Assembly: GCA_964468435.1 (NCBI GenBank)
Contig: CAYXVE010000016.1
Location: 19,893-83,892 of the forward strand
Direction of reading: 5' to 3'
From: JBCCTX01 sp964468435
GTDB lineage: Bacteria > Bacteroidota > Bacteroidia > J057
Length of the DNA: 64,000 nucleotides
Both the position numbers and the translations under genes were made by a program. The notes under the pieces are model-generated. The model was not told where the DNA came from. It ran no database searches and worked only from the letters and a program-made list of their open reading frames with translations. Positions 17,639-27,443 of this stretch are shown piece by piece (within the stretch, counting starts at the first letter, position 1; every line of letters starts with the position of its first letter).

Positions 17639-18113
17639 CCTTGAAGTTGGTTTGGTAGCAAAAGGAAGAAAATGCGATAGTAATCCTCTAGACATATATC
17701 AATCCCCTGTATCAGAACAGAGACCTATATGCGTCTTTGAAATAGAAAAAAAGTCCCAGGCCTATGATTAACCTATGGACATAAAATACAACAAAGACAA
17801 AACGCTTGCAACTTTTTAGCTGACTTTTCTCTAAGGAAAATAGTACTGAGGGAGAGGGCATGATGAGCTACATCGGCAGAATCTGTTGATCACAAGATAG
17901 ATATATACTGACCTCGAATTTCTCATAACGAAATTCTGCTTCCTTTACACTGGGCAGCGCGATAGACAAGGGAGTGTGTTTGAACAATGTATCAAACACT
18001 TTCTCCCCTTATACTGAATAGCGCGCCGTACAAAGAGGGCTGCCGGTAGGCTGGAGGGTTGGTGAAATAAATGATTTGTCAGATGAAAGTCTGTATAATG
18101 TAAAATTACTACA
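17639..18113. other. Intergenic stretch with a small inverted repeat
   Basis: 475 bases between the DUF1553 start and the desaturase stop, both minus-strand. It holds an 8-bp inverted repeat GTGTTTGA (17976-17983) / TCAAACAC (17992-17999) with an 8-nt loop, and two imperfect copies of a short direct repeat (17941-17960 and 18006-18025, both ending in AGCGCG). No open frame of note. Confidence 0.5.
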
Positions 18114-18884
18114 TCACACTAGTTCCAGTTGCCTCTCCTGTTCTTTGATTGTACTTTTTGTTTTTCTAAACCGGATAATCCCTACTTTTTCCATCAGATA
18201 GATTAAAGGATAAGATGGATCAAATTCAAACTTTTTGACGCCGAAGTTAGCTCTTGAAGGAAATTTATGATGATTGTTGTGCAAGCCTTCCCCCATCATA
18301 AATACATCCAGTTTCATAAGATTGGTTGAGGTATTATCAATCTTGAAATTGACATAACCGTATTTGTGGGAAAACCAGTTGACAATGACACCATGTAAAG
18401 GCCCCATACCGATATGAAAAGGTATTAGTACGTAAAACCAAGGTGAGGGTGCGAAGAAATAGTAGAACGCTATGTAAGCGAATGACCATAATATCCTTAC
18501 AGGGGTTGAGCACGCAATGCGATCAAATGTTCTCCAATCGGGAACATTTTTGGTGTATTTTTCATCTACTTCGACATTATCCAAGAAAATAGCCGTATAT
18601 ATCCTACCCGTTTTCCACATCATTTTGAATATATTTTCATCATGCTCAGGTGAGTGTGGATCGAGTTCTGTGTCTGTGTGATCGTGATGCATTCTGTGCA
18701 TAATCCCGTAGGCCCTGGGGCTTAGATAAGAAGATCCCTGAGCAATAAAGGTCAAAACATAGAATAACCGTTCCGTAAAGGGGGACATTTCAAACATCCG
18801 GTGGGCAGCATAGCGATGAAGGAAAAAGGTTTGAAAAAACAAAGACAAATACCAGTGTAGAATGAAAAAGATGACGATAATCAT
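18114..18884 (-). CDS. Acyl-CoA/fatty acid desaturase
   Basis: 256-residue integral-membrane di-iron desaturase that introduces a double bond in acyl chains to adjust membrane fluidity. The three histidine boxes are intact: HRYAAH at 23-28, HRMHH at 63-67 and HNNHH at 202-206. Hydrophobic segments flank them (about 1-22, 37-55, 131-160). Size is near the shorter bacterial delta-9 type. A charged tail follows (STIKEQERQLELV). It appears monocistronic, with about 200 nt of AT-rich sequence upstream. Position specificity and whether the substrate is an acyl-CoA, acyl-ACP or phospholipid cannot be decided here. Confidence 0.92.
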   Translation of the reverse strand: MIIVIFFILHWYLSLFFQTFFLHRYAAHRMFEMSPFTERLFYVLTFIAQGSSYLSPRAYGIMHRMHHDHTDTELDPHSPEHDENIFKMMWKTGRIYTAIFLDNVEVDEKYTKNVPDWRTFDRIACSTPVRILWSFAYIAFYYFFAPSPWFYVLIPFHIGMGPLHGVIVNWFSHKYGYVNFKIDNTSTNLMKLDVFMMGEGLHNNHHKFPSRANFGVKKFEFDPSYPLIYLMEKVGIIRFRKTKSTIKEQERQLELV

Positions 18885-19082
18885 ATTGAAAAATGCTATA
18901 ACAATTATAATTAATAATACATAAATATAGTTGAAACAAGCACCAAGTGATTATGACTTTTATCATATGAAAGTATTTATGTTAAATTTTTTCAAAATAT
19001 TGTACTGATGTTGTGATTACTTTATGAAATCATCAAAGTTGGATTCATAGACATATTCATCATAATGTTTAAGGCTCCATCT

Positions 19083-19238
19083 ATGAAAGACAAAAAAGAT
19101 CAGGATAAATTAGACAAAGCCGTTCTGAAATTAATGTCCCTCAAACTTGTATTCGGTGCAGTATTTTATGTTTGTCCTTTGGATAAAAAAATTGATTTTA
19201 TCAGTGCAGCAGGAAATATGCATTATGAAGGTTATTAA
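19083..19238 (+). CDS. Small ORF overlapping the truncated ParA gene
   Basis: 51 codons (begins MKDKKDQDKLDKAVLKLMSL, ends AAGNMHYEGY). Its stop at 19236-19238 overlaps the ATG of the ParA fragment (19225) by 14 nt, an arrangement like translationally coupled genes. No family recognised. Could be a small partner of the ParA gene on a lost element, or chance. Confidence 0.35.
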   Translation: MKDKKDQDKLDKAVLKLMSLKLVFGAVFYVCPLDKKIDFISAAGNMHYEGY

Positions 19239-19395
19239 CTTCGTAAATATGAAAGGAGGAGTAGGTAAAACAACAATGGCAGTAAAAATAAGCGATTGTT
19301 TGAATAGGGAATTTAAGAAACAAGTTCTCACGCTAGATATTGATCCTCAGTTCAGTGCTACACATAAACGAATACTAAGGGTTGATTTTATTTAA
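19225..19395 (+). pseudogene. ParA-type ATPase, N-terminal fragment
   Basis: 56 codons. It starts with the deviant Walker A of ParA/MinD ATPases (NMKGGVGKTTMAVKIS, residues about 8-23) and reaches the strand that holds the Mg-contacting Asp (VLTLDIDPQFSATH), then stops after RILRVDFI. Full ParA proteins have about 250 residues, so the switch regions and dimer interface are missing and it cannot work as a partition ATPase. Its last 8 nt overlap the 3' end of the convergent AsmA-like gene, so the break point lies at that gene's end. A remnant of a plasmid or integrated element is the likely origin. Confidence 0.75.
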
Positions 19396-22300
19396 TCCGT
19401 CTCTCTCTCTTCCACACTCTTCTCAGCTTACGATACCGCTTTTTATCGGCTTTAAACTGTGGGAATATGCCCCTTTGTTGGTAATATTTCTTTTTACTGG
19501 TGCGAAATTTCAATTGATTTTCTCCCTTAGCACGAGACTTGATTTCTACATATACTTTATTGCCTGCTAATGCATAGCCTGTTTTGGGTGAAATTACCTC
19601 CAGATCAGTTGTTATGAGATTATGCAAGGGTACAGAGACCCACACATTGCTGCTGTCCTCCAAGATTACTTCTCCTTCTAGGAAAAAATGAATCGCATTG
19701 GACTGTATCTCTATCAAGGGAATCCTAATCGAATCTCCATCAAATGTTATGATTCCGGAAATGGGGGCAAACTTTAATTCTTCCAGGCGTTGTTTCATCA
19801 GGATCTTCCCGGCAAGGGCATCTAACGCCTGTAAACCCTTGAGTTCGATATCATTTATGTCAAAGATAAACTTGCCCGAAGTCTCCTGGGTTACCAGGGA
19901 TTGATGCTCAGTATCTAGCATACTCTCTATCTCTAATTTCATGGACAATCTGCCTTCCAGTTTATCAGTCTTTTGTAATGCTTCCATATCCAGGTAATCG
20001 AGACTTTGCATCATGCTTCCCAGGTCCAGGTCATCTGTATTTATGTCCATACGAAAAGGAAGAAAGTGAGGGTTGCTGAGATCGACCCTAGCGTTGACAT
20101 ACATGCTTCCTTCATGAAAGGTAAATCCGGTTTTTTTCAATACGAGTATATTGGAATCCTGCATGTGTAAGCCAGTATATAACTTTTCAAGTATGAATTG
20201 AGGAGAATATACAAAAGTATCCAACCTCAGGCTGAAATTGGGATGGAAGGTGTTGAGTAATGTTTTAATAGTTTCCTGAATATTGGTTTGAACCATATGA
20301 TCCATACTATTTTCGTTTTCGACCTGGGTCAGTATCTTCAGGTCTTCCCAGTGTAGTTTGGAGGAATAGACTTCTGCTTCTAACTGAAAGGATTTCGGAT
20401 CAGGCTCTTTTCCCTGATTTCTCAATAAATAGGTATGGAGGTTCTCCAGGTTTCCGCTGAGTTCCAAATTACTTTGGGTGGAATCTATATTCAGGTTGAC
20501 TTTAAAATTGGCGCCATCCTGAAGTGCTTCAACCCACATTTCTTTCAGAGAAAATACTACATCCACAGGTTGATAATATATCTCACTTCCTGTAATGGAC
20601 AATCGAGCCTGGGCTTCTTTGAGGAGTTGTTGACGATCGAATTTGTCTACATCTGCTGTGTAAGCGAAGCTTACATTAAAATGTCCTCCCTGAAAAAGAA
20701 ATTCTTTTGAATCCAGAAACTGATTGATCAGTTCAGACTTACCTTCTATGTTGATCCGGGTATCCAGTCCATTAGGGGTAGGAGTATATTGGATCGTTCC
20801 CCGAATCTGATCAGACTTGCCGTCATTAAATGTGATATATCCATGATTGTAATCCTGGATCAATCCTGCTGTATCGATGATGACCCCTTCATGCTCAAGC
20901 TGAAGGTTTACATCCGTAGGCAAGCTGTCGAGATTGGCTAGGAGTTTGATGTTAAAATAATTAAAACGGGGAAGCAGTTCCTGCAAATTGAGATGCTCTG
21001 CTCGTAGTCTTAGGGTAAATGGGGTTTGCTCCTGCTTGCTGAGGTCCAGTTGCGCACTCAGGCTTACAGAACTTTCACGGTTGTAAAAGGTGGTTTTTTC
21101 CAACACCAGGGTCTGTTCATCCTCGAAGTGAAGACCCGTACTAAAATCCGTCACTTCAAGGATATCTAAAAATTCCAGGGTGTCAATGGCAGCGATAATC
21201 TCGGGTTGGAAGTAATGATAAAGACTGCTCACAGTCTCTTTAATGGTTTTTTTCGTTTCCTTCAGACTCTTTTTCTTGCCAGTATTAAAGTAACCATTGG
21301 TACCAAAGTAATCGATAAATTGTGCCCAGGACAACTTGTTGATCCGCAAATCTGCACTGCTTTGTGCATTTCCCCGATAGGAATCAAGAATCAACGAAGG
21401 AAAGTTTTTCATCTGGCCATCAAGTGTGAAATCATAGCTGGGATTTAGGTAGCTGCTGACCAGCTGAAAAGACGCATCTCCTGCTTTTTTATTCAGCAGG
21501 AGATGGTCAAACCTGAAGGCAACATTAGCTGGCTTGTAAATAATATCGATGCCGTTAAACTGAAGATCAGCATGGCTGGAAATCAGTAATTCTTCAGGCC
21601 GATCCAGGGAGCCCTTAAGCTGAGCTTCCAGCTCAAAATTGCCCTCATCAAAAATGTATTCCTCGCTATTTACCCATTGACTGATATCAGATGCTTTTCC
21701 CTCAATGTACAGACCTGTGTTGATGTGGGCTTCTCTCCCAATGAATGTGAGCAATACATCAGGTGTACTTAATTGAAATAATCCCAGGCGAGTAGTTACA
21801 TCATTTGCCTCTAGTATCGCATCATCTTTGGCTGGTCTCAGGCGTTTTTCATCAAATCTCCTCTTTACGTGTAGCCGGCCTTTCATGTTCAAATCTTTGA
21901 GGTGAAAATCCTGAAGTATAGCCTGGTTTTTCTCTAGTGTAAAAGCTACATTGACTTCAGGTGCATGCCCAGGACCTATTATGCCACTTATCACAGCTTG
22001 GGCCGGGAATGAATTAATAATTCTGTAATCTGCTAGATCCTCCTGGATTTTTTGGGGAAGAAGCCGTAGGGTTTCGTCAAAATCAGTATCAGGGTTACTG
22101 ATATATAGGTCGAAGGATTTCCGGTTATCTGTCAGAATGTCCGCTCCCACTACAAAAACCTGATTGTTGACATACAAGTTGTTACGGGGAATATGGATTA
22201 AGCCTTCTTCCAGGTACACACTCAGATTTCCATTGACCTGGCTTTTGTCGAGAAAACTTCCCTTGGCAGTATTGAATGCCAATTCCAAGTCGGAGATGTC

Positions 22301-22906
22301 AAGCCTGATCCTCGCGCTGAGCTTTTGCTGATATGATTGTATATCTATATCAAGGTCATTAACATGACCCGTCATATTTTTTCGTTTGGGAATATTCACA
22401 TATGTAATACGGGTATTGACCAATTGGATATTAAGACCGCTGGGAGAAATTTTCACCATTGAACGTTGGCCATCCTTCTGATTCCGGTCAGATTTAGGAG
22501 TAGTAGCAAGGCCTTTTATATTACTGTACCCAGATGGATCTGTGTAGATATTGATTTCTCCATTGAGTAATCTTACTTGCTTAAATTCAATAGTGTTTTG
22601 GAAAATTGATCTAAGGGAAATATCTCCCTCCAGTCTTTCTGTATCGATCAGGGGTCTTTGGTGCGTGTTGTATAGTGAATCGGTCAGTAAAAGGCTGTCA
22701 AGGGTAATCGAAATCGAAGGGAAATGCTCAAAAACATTTATGCTAAGCGAAGAAAATGAAGCCGTACCACCGTTTAAAAAGGCTATTTTGTCAATTAATT
22801 TCGTCTTGTTGGACTGAAGATAACCAGTAATCCCCCCTGTGCCGATAGCCAACAAAACGATGACAATCCCTAGAACCCGTATAATATTCCTCCACATCCT
22901 GATCAT
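19388..22906 (-). CDS. AsmA-family envelope protein
   Basis: 1172 residues with one N-terminal transmembrane helix (about 8-29, IIRVLGIVIVLLAIGTGGIT) anchoring it in the inner membrane and a long periplasmic body of repeated beta-strands. The start (FSSLSINVFEHFPSISITLD) is the usual AsmA/DUF748-like chorein-type N-domain, and the C-terminus (LDALAGKILMKQRLEELKFA, TFDGDSIRIPLIEIQSNAI, FLEGEVILEDSSNVWVSVPL) matches the AsmA_2-like domain. Proteins of this superfamily (AsmA, TamB, YhdP) are thought to bridge the envelope and move phospholipids to the outer membrane. Ends with a basic tail (KKYYQQRGIFPQFKADKKRY). Monocistronic; divergent from the TIM-barrel gene. Confidence 0.88.
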   Translation of the reverse strand: MIRMWRNIIRVLGIVIVLLAIGTGGITGYLQSNKTKLIDKIAFLNGGTASFSSLSINVFEHFPSISITLDSLLLTDSLYNTHQRPLIDTERLEGDISLRSIFQNTIEFKQVRLLNGEINIYTDPSGYSNIKGLATTPKSDRNQKDGQRSMVKISPSGLNIQLVNTRITYVNIPKRKNMTGHVNDLDIDIQSYQQKLSARIRLDISDLELAFNTAKGSFLDKSQVNGNLSVYLEEGLIHIPRNNLYVNNQVFVVGADILTDNRKSFDLYISNPDTDFDETLRLLPQKIQEDLADYRIINSFPAQAVISGIIGPGHAPEVNVAFTLEKNQAILQDFHLKDLNMKGRLHVKRRFDEKRLRPAKDDAILEANDVTTRLGLFQLSTPDVLLTFIGREAHINTGLYIEGKASDISQWVNSEEYIFDEGNFELEAQLKGSLDRPEELLISSHADLQFNGIDIIYKPANVAFRFDHLLLNKKAGDASFQLVSSYLNPSYDFTLDGQMKNFPSLILDSYRGNAQSSADLRINKLSWAQFIDYFGTNGYFNTGKKKSLKETKKTIKETVSSLYHYFQPEIIAAIDTLEFLDILEVTDFSTGLHFEDEQTLVLEKTTFYNRESSVSLSAQLDLSKQEQTPFTLRLRAEHLNLQELLPRFNYFNIKLLANLDSLPTDVNLQLEHEGVIIDTAGLIQDYNHGYITFNDGKSDQIRGTIQYTPTPNGLDTRINIEGKSELINQFLDSKEFLFQGGHFNVSFAYTADVDKFDRQQLLKEAQARLSITGSEIYYQPVDVVFSLKEMWVEALQDGANFKVNLNIDSTQSNLELSGNLENLHTYLLRNQGKEPDPKSFQLEAEVYSSKLHWEDLKILTQVENENSMDHMVQTNIQETIKTLLNTFHPNFSLRLDTFVYSPQFILEKLYTGLHMQDSNILVLKKTGFTFHEGSMYVNARVDLSNPHFLPFRMDINTDDLDLGSMMQSLDYLDMEALQKTDKLEGRLSMKLEIESMLDTEHQSLVTQETSGKFIFDINDIELKGLQALDALAGKILMKQRLEELKFAPISGIITFDGDSIRIPLIEIQSNAIHFFLEGEVILEDSSNVWVSVPLHNLITTDLEVISPKTGYALAGNKVYVEIKSRAKGENQLKFRTSKKKYYQQRGIFPQFKADKKRYRKLRRVWKRERRIK

Positions 22907-23112
22907 ATTCCTATTCCTACTATGATATAAATGATCTATCTGGATTAAATCATTAGCTATCTAATGTAGCAATTTCTGGTTAGAGACAAAGGGATTAATG
23001 AGTAAATTATTTCAAATTTGTAACATGTATAGGACTAAGGGTTCTCCTTCCTAATGGGATTTTTTCTTTTTCCTCGATAAATCTATTAACTTAAGTATAT
23101 ACTACAAACACT

Positions 23113-24123
23113 ATGAGTAAAAGAAGAACCTTTGTCAAACGTACAGCAGGGTTGATGGCTGGACTCGGTTTGAGTGCCAATGCCACTTTTTCCAGAAATT
23201 ATACTGATCCAACCTACCCTAAGAACCTAATGGAAATCGATTTACCCGATAACCCTTTAATTTTATTTGACAATTTTCATACAGGAAACAGACGCTCTTA
23301 CTCCCGTAAGGCCAGATTTGCTGCTGCACAGGCAGCTGGCTTTGATGGATTTGAGTTTGCGGTATTGGACCCTACATCCGATGCCTGGAAAGAGGCTATG
23401 GATTTGGTCCCTGATACCCATTTCACCATTTGGGGCTTTCACTGGACGACTCAAGCGGTCATTGACAGATTTTCTGATAGCATTGAAGGAGAAATTGAAA
23501 AGATCATTGAGAATGTGGAGATCTGTGCCAAGTCGCCGTTAAAGCTCTATATGACCTTGTCTTTAAGCGGAGTAGATGAACTGGGTGGACCTACCATACA
23601 CGAAAGAGGTTCGGCCAAGGCCGAAGACAGACATTGGGAGCGGGCGTACAGGATTATTGCCGCCTATGACAAAGCCTGTGCTGAACACCATGTAAGGGGG
23701 GCACTCTATCCACATATAAACTGGATCTGTGATACACCGCAATCGGCTGTAAAGATACTCAATGGTGCAAATGCCACGACGGTAGCACCAGCCTTTTGCT
23801 CGCATCACTGGTACGCCAACAAAGCTTCTGATCAAGTTGATGAAGTGTTTGCCTATCCGAGAATGAAGCAATTGAACTATGTGGTGTTGACAAATGGCAT
23901 CTTTACTGAATCGAGCTTCAATGCGGTTCGCTTTGATGAAGGTCAAATAGATATGGCCTGGTTGCTCGCCAAGCTATATGAATTTGGATACGATGGTCCT
24001 ATTTCCTCACAGGGTTGGGCCATCGGTGGAGACCCTTATGTATCTTCTAAGCGCTTCGTAGATACGATCAAGTCTTTGAGGAAGCGCTTTACCGAACAGC
24101 CCGAGTTATATCCGCTGGCGTAA
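23113..24123 (+). CDS. Tat-exported sugar isomerase/epimerase-like TIM-barrel protein
   Basis: 336 residues. The N-terminal KRRTFVKRTAGLMAGLGLSA is a twin-arginine-type signal as in many Bacteroidota TIM-barrel proteins. The mature part follows the xylose-isomerase-like barrel (AP endonuclease family 2 fold): AAAQAAGFDGFEFAVLDPTS, AEHHVRGALYPHINWICDTP, EFGYDGPISSQGWAIGGDPY, with acidic and His residues placed at strand ends (E in DGFEF, H in YPHINW). Substrate unknown; in neighbouring context (GH92 glycosidase convergent, 14 nt away) a role in carbohydrate processing in the periplasm is reasonable but inferred. Intact frame and normal length. Confidence 0.8.
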   Translation: MSKRRTFVKRTAGLMAGLGLSANATFSRNYTDPTYPKNLMEIDLPDNPLILFDNFHTGNRRSYSRKARFAAAQAAGFDGFEFAVLDPTSDAWKEAMDLVPDTHFTIWGFHWTTQAVIDRFSDSIEGEIEKIIENVEICAKSPLKLYMTLSLSGVDELGGPTIHERGSAKAEDRHWERAYRIIAAYDKACAEHHVRGALYPHINWICDTPQSAVKILNGANATTVAPAFCSHHWYANKASDQVDEVFAYPRMKQLNYVVLTNGIFTESSFNAVRFDEGQIDMAWLLAKLYEFGYDGPISSQGWAIGGDPYVSSKRFVDTIKSLRKRFTEQPELYPLA

Positions 24124-24137
24124 AGCAGGTAGTTTAA

Positions 24138-26528
24138 CTATTTACTCATCGATGGAAGTATTTCCCCGCTTCCCCATTCCTTGTTGGGCAATGGTCCCAT
24201 CTCAAGCTTAAGTATACCTCCACTGACAAGGTTTTCATGTTTGAACCCAACCTGGTTGAGTGGTTCTCCATTTAGATTGGCAGATTGCACATAGAGGTTC
24301 TCTGCGGAATTATTTTTTGCTTCGATGACTAGTTCCCCACCCGGATAGTAATCTGGGTCCAACTGGATCGTGATCTTGTCAAATAAGGGACTGCTGATCT
24401 CATAGATCGGCTCTTCCAGGGTTCCGCCATGCATAGAAAACAATCCTATTTTCATCAATACTGCTAAAGCCCCCATCAACCCCTGGTCTTCATCGCCACT
24501 GTAGCCCTTTTGAGGAGAGATACCGCTATAGACAGCTTCTATGATCTGGCGGCTCCAGTATTGGGTAAGCCAGGGCACTCCGGAATAGTTGAACAAAAAG
24601 GCCATCTGCATACAAGGCTGATTGCCATAGTTGATATACACGCGACGATTTTCCTGTATCTGCCCCCTGTCATCAGCGACCTTAGCTGATACAAAGTTGT
24701 GTTCTGCACCATATTCAAATGACTGATTGAGCTTTTCAGTAAAAGCTTCTTTGCCTCCCATCAAATCAATCAATCCTTGTACATCGTGAGGCACCCACCA
24801 GGTAAACTGCGCAGCATTTCCCTCTACCCATCCATTGTCGTACTGCAGGATGTCCACAGGTTCTACCCAGCTTCCATCCGCATTTTTTACCCACATCCAG
24901 CCTGTATCTTCATTCCATATGTTCTGGTAGTTTCGGGCTCTTTTCATGAAATAGTCATAATCATCCTTTTTACCCATCGCTTTTGCCATTTGTGCCAAGG
25001 TGAAATCTTGATAGGCATATTCCAGGGTCTGGCCAGAACCATCTTCGTGAAAACCTCTGCGAGGTTCTGGCAGTGGATGGGGTATATATCCCCTTTCGAT
25101 GTAATAATCCAGGCCACCTCCAGTGTAGGTATCGTGTTCATAGCCAGCTTTTGCCATGATTCCGCCTGGCATGTGGTTTTTTTTCATGCCTTCATAGGCC
25201 TTCTCAGCATCGAATCCCCTGATTCCCTTCATGTAAGCACTAACGATGAATGGGGTGGAGGAAGCTCCGGTCATTACATATGTAAAATTTCCCCCTGACG
25301 GTCCCCTGGAAATCAATCCCCCATCTTCATACATCAGCAACATCGAGTTGACAAATTCTTCGCTCACACGGGGATAAACAAGATGCCATAGCGTGTTGAG
25401 TGTCCACTGTGCACCCCAAAAGCTATCAGAGTTGTAGTGATTAAAACGGGGCTTTCTCTGCTCATCCAGCGGAATTTGTCCTATTCTTCGTTCATCTCCG
25501 GTCATATCACAGTATTTTCCATTTACATCGTTGATGATTCTCCTTCCTTGGAGTGCATGCCAAAGATCGGTATAAAATCTACGTTGCTCTCCGTCGGTTC
25601 CCCCTTCAATCTGAATTTTGCTTAGCCAGGTATTCCAGTCTTCTCGGGACTCATCCACAATCCGGTCAAAATCCCAGTGGGGTAATTCCGTTTCGAGATT
25701 TAGTCTCGCCTGTTCGATACTTACATAAGATATTCCAACCTTCATTAGCCGCTGTTCTCCTTCCTTCGTCGCAAAACTTACGTAAGCTCCTGTTTTTTCA
25801 CCTTCAATTTCATTTTTTTCAGTGATGATCTCCCCATTTTTCCAAGCTCCAAATTCATCGACAGGCTTTTCAAACTGCATCACATAATATACATCAGTAG
25901 CCTTGGGGCGCCTTCGGGTAGGAGCCATCAGGGCAAAGCCTTCGATCTCAGTATCACTGATTTTTTTTGCATACCCACTCTGCGTGTCATTAGGGCCGAG
26001 AAAGGTGGAAAAATCCACATGGATATGGCTTTGATCAGATTGGGGAAAGGTATAACGGTGAAAGCCAACCCGGGTGGTGGAGGTAAGCTCTGCATTTATG
26101 TTGTAATCTTCCAGGTATACCTGGTGATACCCCGCTTTCACGGTTTCCCTTTCATGACTGTACCTCGATCCATACGTATCTGCCCCTAAATGGCCTTTAA
26201 ATTCACCCGTAGTGGGCAAAACAGGAATGCCCGATAGCTGCCAGGCATGAATATGGCTAAAACAACGGATGGTATCCTGATTGTATCGATAGCCGGAGTT
26301 CCAGGCACCATTGATGACCATATCCGGACTCAGATTGACCATTCCGAATGGGCGCGTGGCGGAGTTGAAAAAGAACCAACGGGAATTGGCAGCGTCGACT
26401 AAGGGCTCGACCAGGTCTACAGGCTCTAATGTATAATTGGATTCACCTGCTGAAGATGTAGGCAAGTTACACTGAATACAAAGGGTAAAAATAATTGTCA
26501 GGATGAATAGTATACTGTAGTTTTTCAT
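24138..26528 (-). CDS. GH92-family glycosidase (alpha-mannosidase-like), lipoprotein
   Basis: 796 residues from the ATG at 26528 (MKNYSILFILTIIFTLCIQC); the open frame extends to 26597 but this start gives a lipobox-like signal with Cys20. GH92 signature segments: FFNSATRPFGMVNLSPDMV, SGYRYNQDTIRCFSHIHAWQ, FYTDLWHALQGRR, DSFWGAQWTLNTLWHLVYPR, GQTLEYAYQDFTLAQMAKAM, FTWWVPHDVQGLIDLMGGKE and GDEDQGLMGALAVLMKIGLF. The last motif is GxxDxGQMSAWYVFSxxGF in most members, so the sequence here departs from the most typical form. GH92 enzymes are calcium-dependent, inverting exo-alpha-mannosidases acting on N-glycans and other mannosides. Likely anchored on the cell surface. Near sulfatases and Sus genes but not in their operon. 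Confidence 0.9.
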   Translation of the reverse strand: MKNYSILFILTIIFTLCIQCNLPTSSAGESNYTLEPVDLVEPLVDAANSRWFFFNSATRPFGMVNLSPDMVINGAWNSGYRYNQDTIRCFSHIHAWQLSGIPVLPTTGEFKGHLGADTYGSRYSHERETVKAGYHQVYLEDYNINAELTSTTRVGFHRYTFPQSDQSHIHVDFSTFLGPNDTQSGYAKKISDTEIEGFALMAPTRRRPKATDVYYVMQFEKPVDEFGAWKNGEIITEKNEIEGEKTGAYVSFATKEGEQRLMKVGISYVSIEQARLNLETELPHWDFDRIVDESREDWNTWLSKIQIEGGTDGEQRRFYTDLWHALQGRRIINDVNGKYCDMTGDERRIGQIPLDEQRKPRFNHYNSDSFWGAQWTLNTLWHLVYPRVSEEFVNSMLLMYEDGGLISRGPSGGNFTYVMTGASSTPFIVSAYMKGIRGFDAEKAYEGMKKNHMPGGIMAKAGYEHDTYTGGGLDYYIERGYIPHPLPEPRRGFHEDGSGQTLEYAYQDFTLAQMAKAMGKKDDYDYFMKRARNYQNIWNEDTGWMWVKNADGSWVEPVDILQYDNGWVEGNAAQFTWWVPHDVQGLIDLMGGKEAFTEKLNQSFEYGAEHNFVSAKVADDRGQIQENRRVYINYGNQPCMQMAFLFNYSGVPWLTQYWSRQIIEAVYSGISPQKGYSGDEDQGLMGALAVLMKIGLFSMHGGTLEEPIYEISSPLFDKITIQLDPDYYPGGELVIEAKNNSAENLYVQSANLNGEPLNQVGFKHENLVSGGILKLEMGPLPNKEWGSGEILPSMSK

Positions 26529-26707
26529 ATGAAATAGGTAAAATAAGCTTGGGTAATAAATATCCAATTTATTGGGGGAAACTGCTAAAAAAATCATTAA
26601 CCATTGTGTGCGAAATCCTGACCATCGAGTTCAAGCTCTTTGTATGTTTCCGTACAATCTATTAATATGATACCTTATATTGTTAAAAATCTAATTGGGT
26701 TCTTAAG

Positions 26708-27364
26708 ATGTATAGAAAATCCTTCATTTGGATGGCTCTGGGATTATTGCTGGTAACAGGGGTATTGATCTGGCGGAGCATGAATAAAAACAATAGCTAT
26801 CCCTACATGGATCAGCCCATAGAATCTATCAACTACTGGATCGGATATTACAAAGATACTACCCATGATTCCAAGGGCTTTCTGGGGACTATCCCATTGA
26901 TTGATACCGTATTTACCCTGGATCAATATATTAAAAAAAACAGTCAGGATACTTTAGGCGTGGAAGAACTGTCCCGCTTACAACTGACCTTTGCATTTAT
27001 GCATAAGGCACCGCGGCAAAAAGATGGATCAGAACTCTGGCGGGTAGCTAATCAGGGAGGAATAATGTTGGGGAATGTGATTCCCGTCGAAGTAAAAGAG
27101 GAACAGACCGGGAAAACCTATGGGTTTTATGAGGCAAGATCAACGCGTACCCACAATTTTGAATTCAAATTGAAATTGGATAAGGCATTACCTCATTTAT
27201 CTCCTGGAAATTATGGGTTAATCATCCATACTGCCCGGGCCGATATCCCTCAGGACAAACGCGAATGGGTTAAAAACATATTTCCCCCCAAATTTTACCC
27301 AACCTATCTAGTCAAAATCCGGATTCCCCCTACCCCTAAAGCCCCTGCTGCTGTGCTTCCTTAG
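26708..27364 (+). CDS. Membrane-anchored protein of unknown function
   Basis: 218 residues. One N-terminal hydrophobic helix (about 6-22, IWMALGLLLVTGVLIW) followed by a soluble domain with several aromatic-rich strands (YWIGYYKDTTHDSKGFLG, LQLTFAFMHKAPRQKDGSEL, FEFKLKLDKALPHLSPGNYG, LIIHTARADIPQDKREWVK) and a proline-rich tail (IRIPPTPKAPAAVLP). No family recognised. It is 79 nt upstream of the Uma2 nuclease gene in the same direction and divergent from the GH92 gene; no functional hint follows from that. Confidence 0.7.
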   Translation: MYRKSFIWMALGLLLVTGVLIWRSMNKNNSYPYMDQPIESINYWIGYYKDTTHDSKGFLGTIPLIDTVFTLDQYIKKNSQDTLGVEELSRLQLTFAFMHKAPRQKDGSELWRVANQGGIMLGNVIPVEVKEEQTGKTYGFYEARSTRTHNFEFKLKLDKALPHLSPGNYGLIIHTARADIPQDKREWVKNIFPPKFYPTYLVKIRIPPTPKAPAAVLP

Positions 27365-27443
27365 AGATGAATCTGTATAGTTCCATATTTAGATGTGAAA
27401 AGAAATCATCTTAAACGCGTATATTTAATAAAAAACACAGATC

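Noticed and set aside
17941..18025. Two partial direct repeats ending AGCGCG
   Set aside because: Only about 15 of 20 positions match and there are no further copies; not enough for an array or operator.
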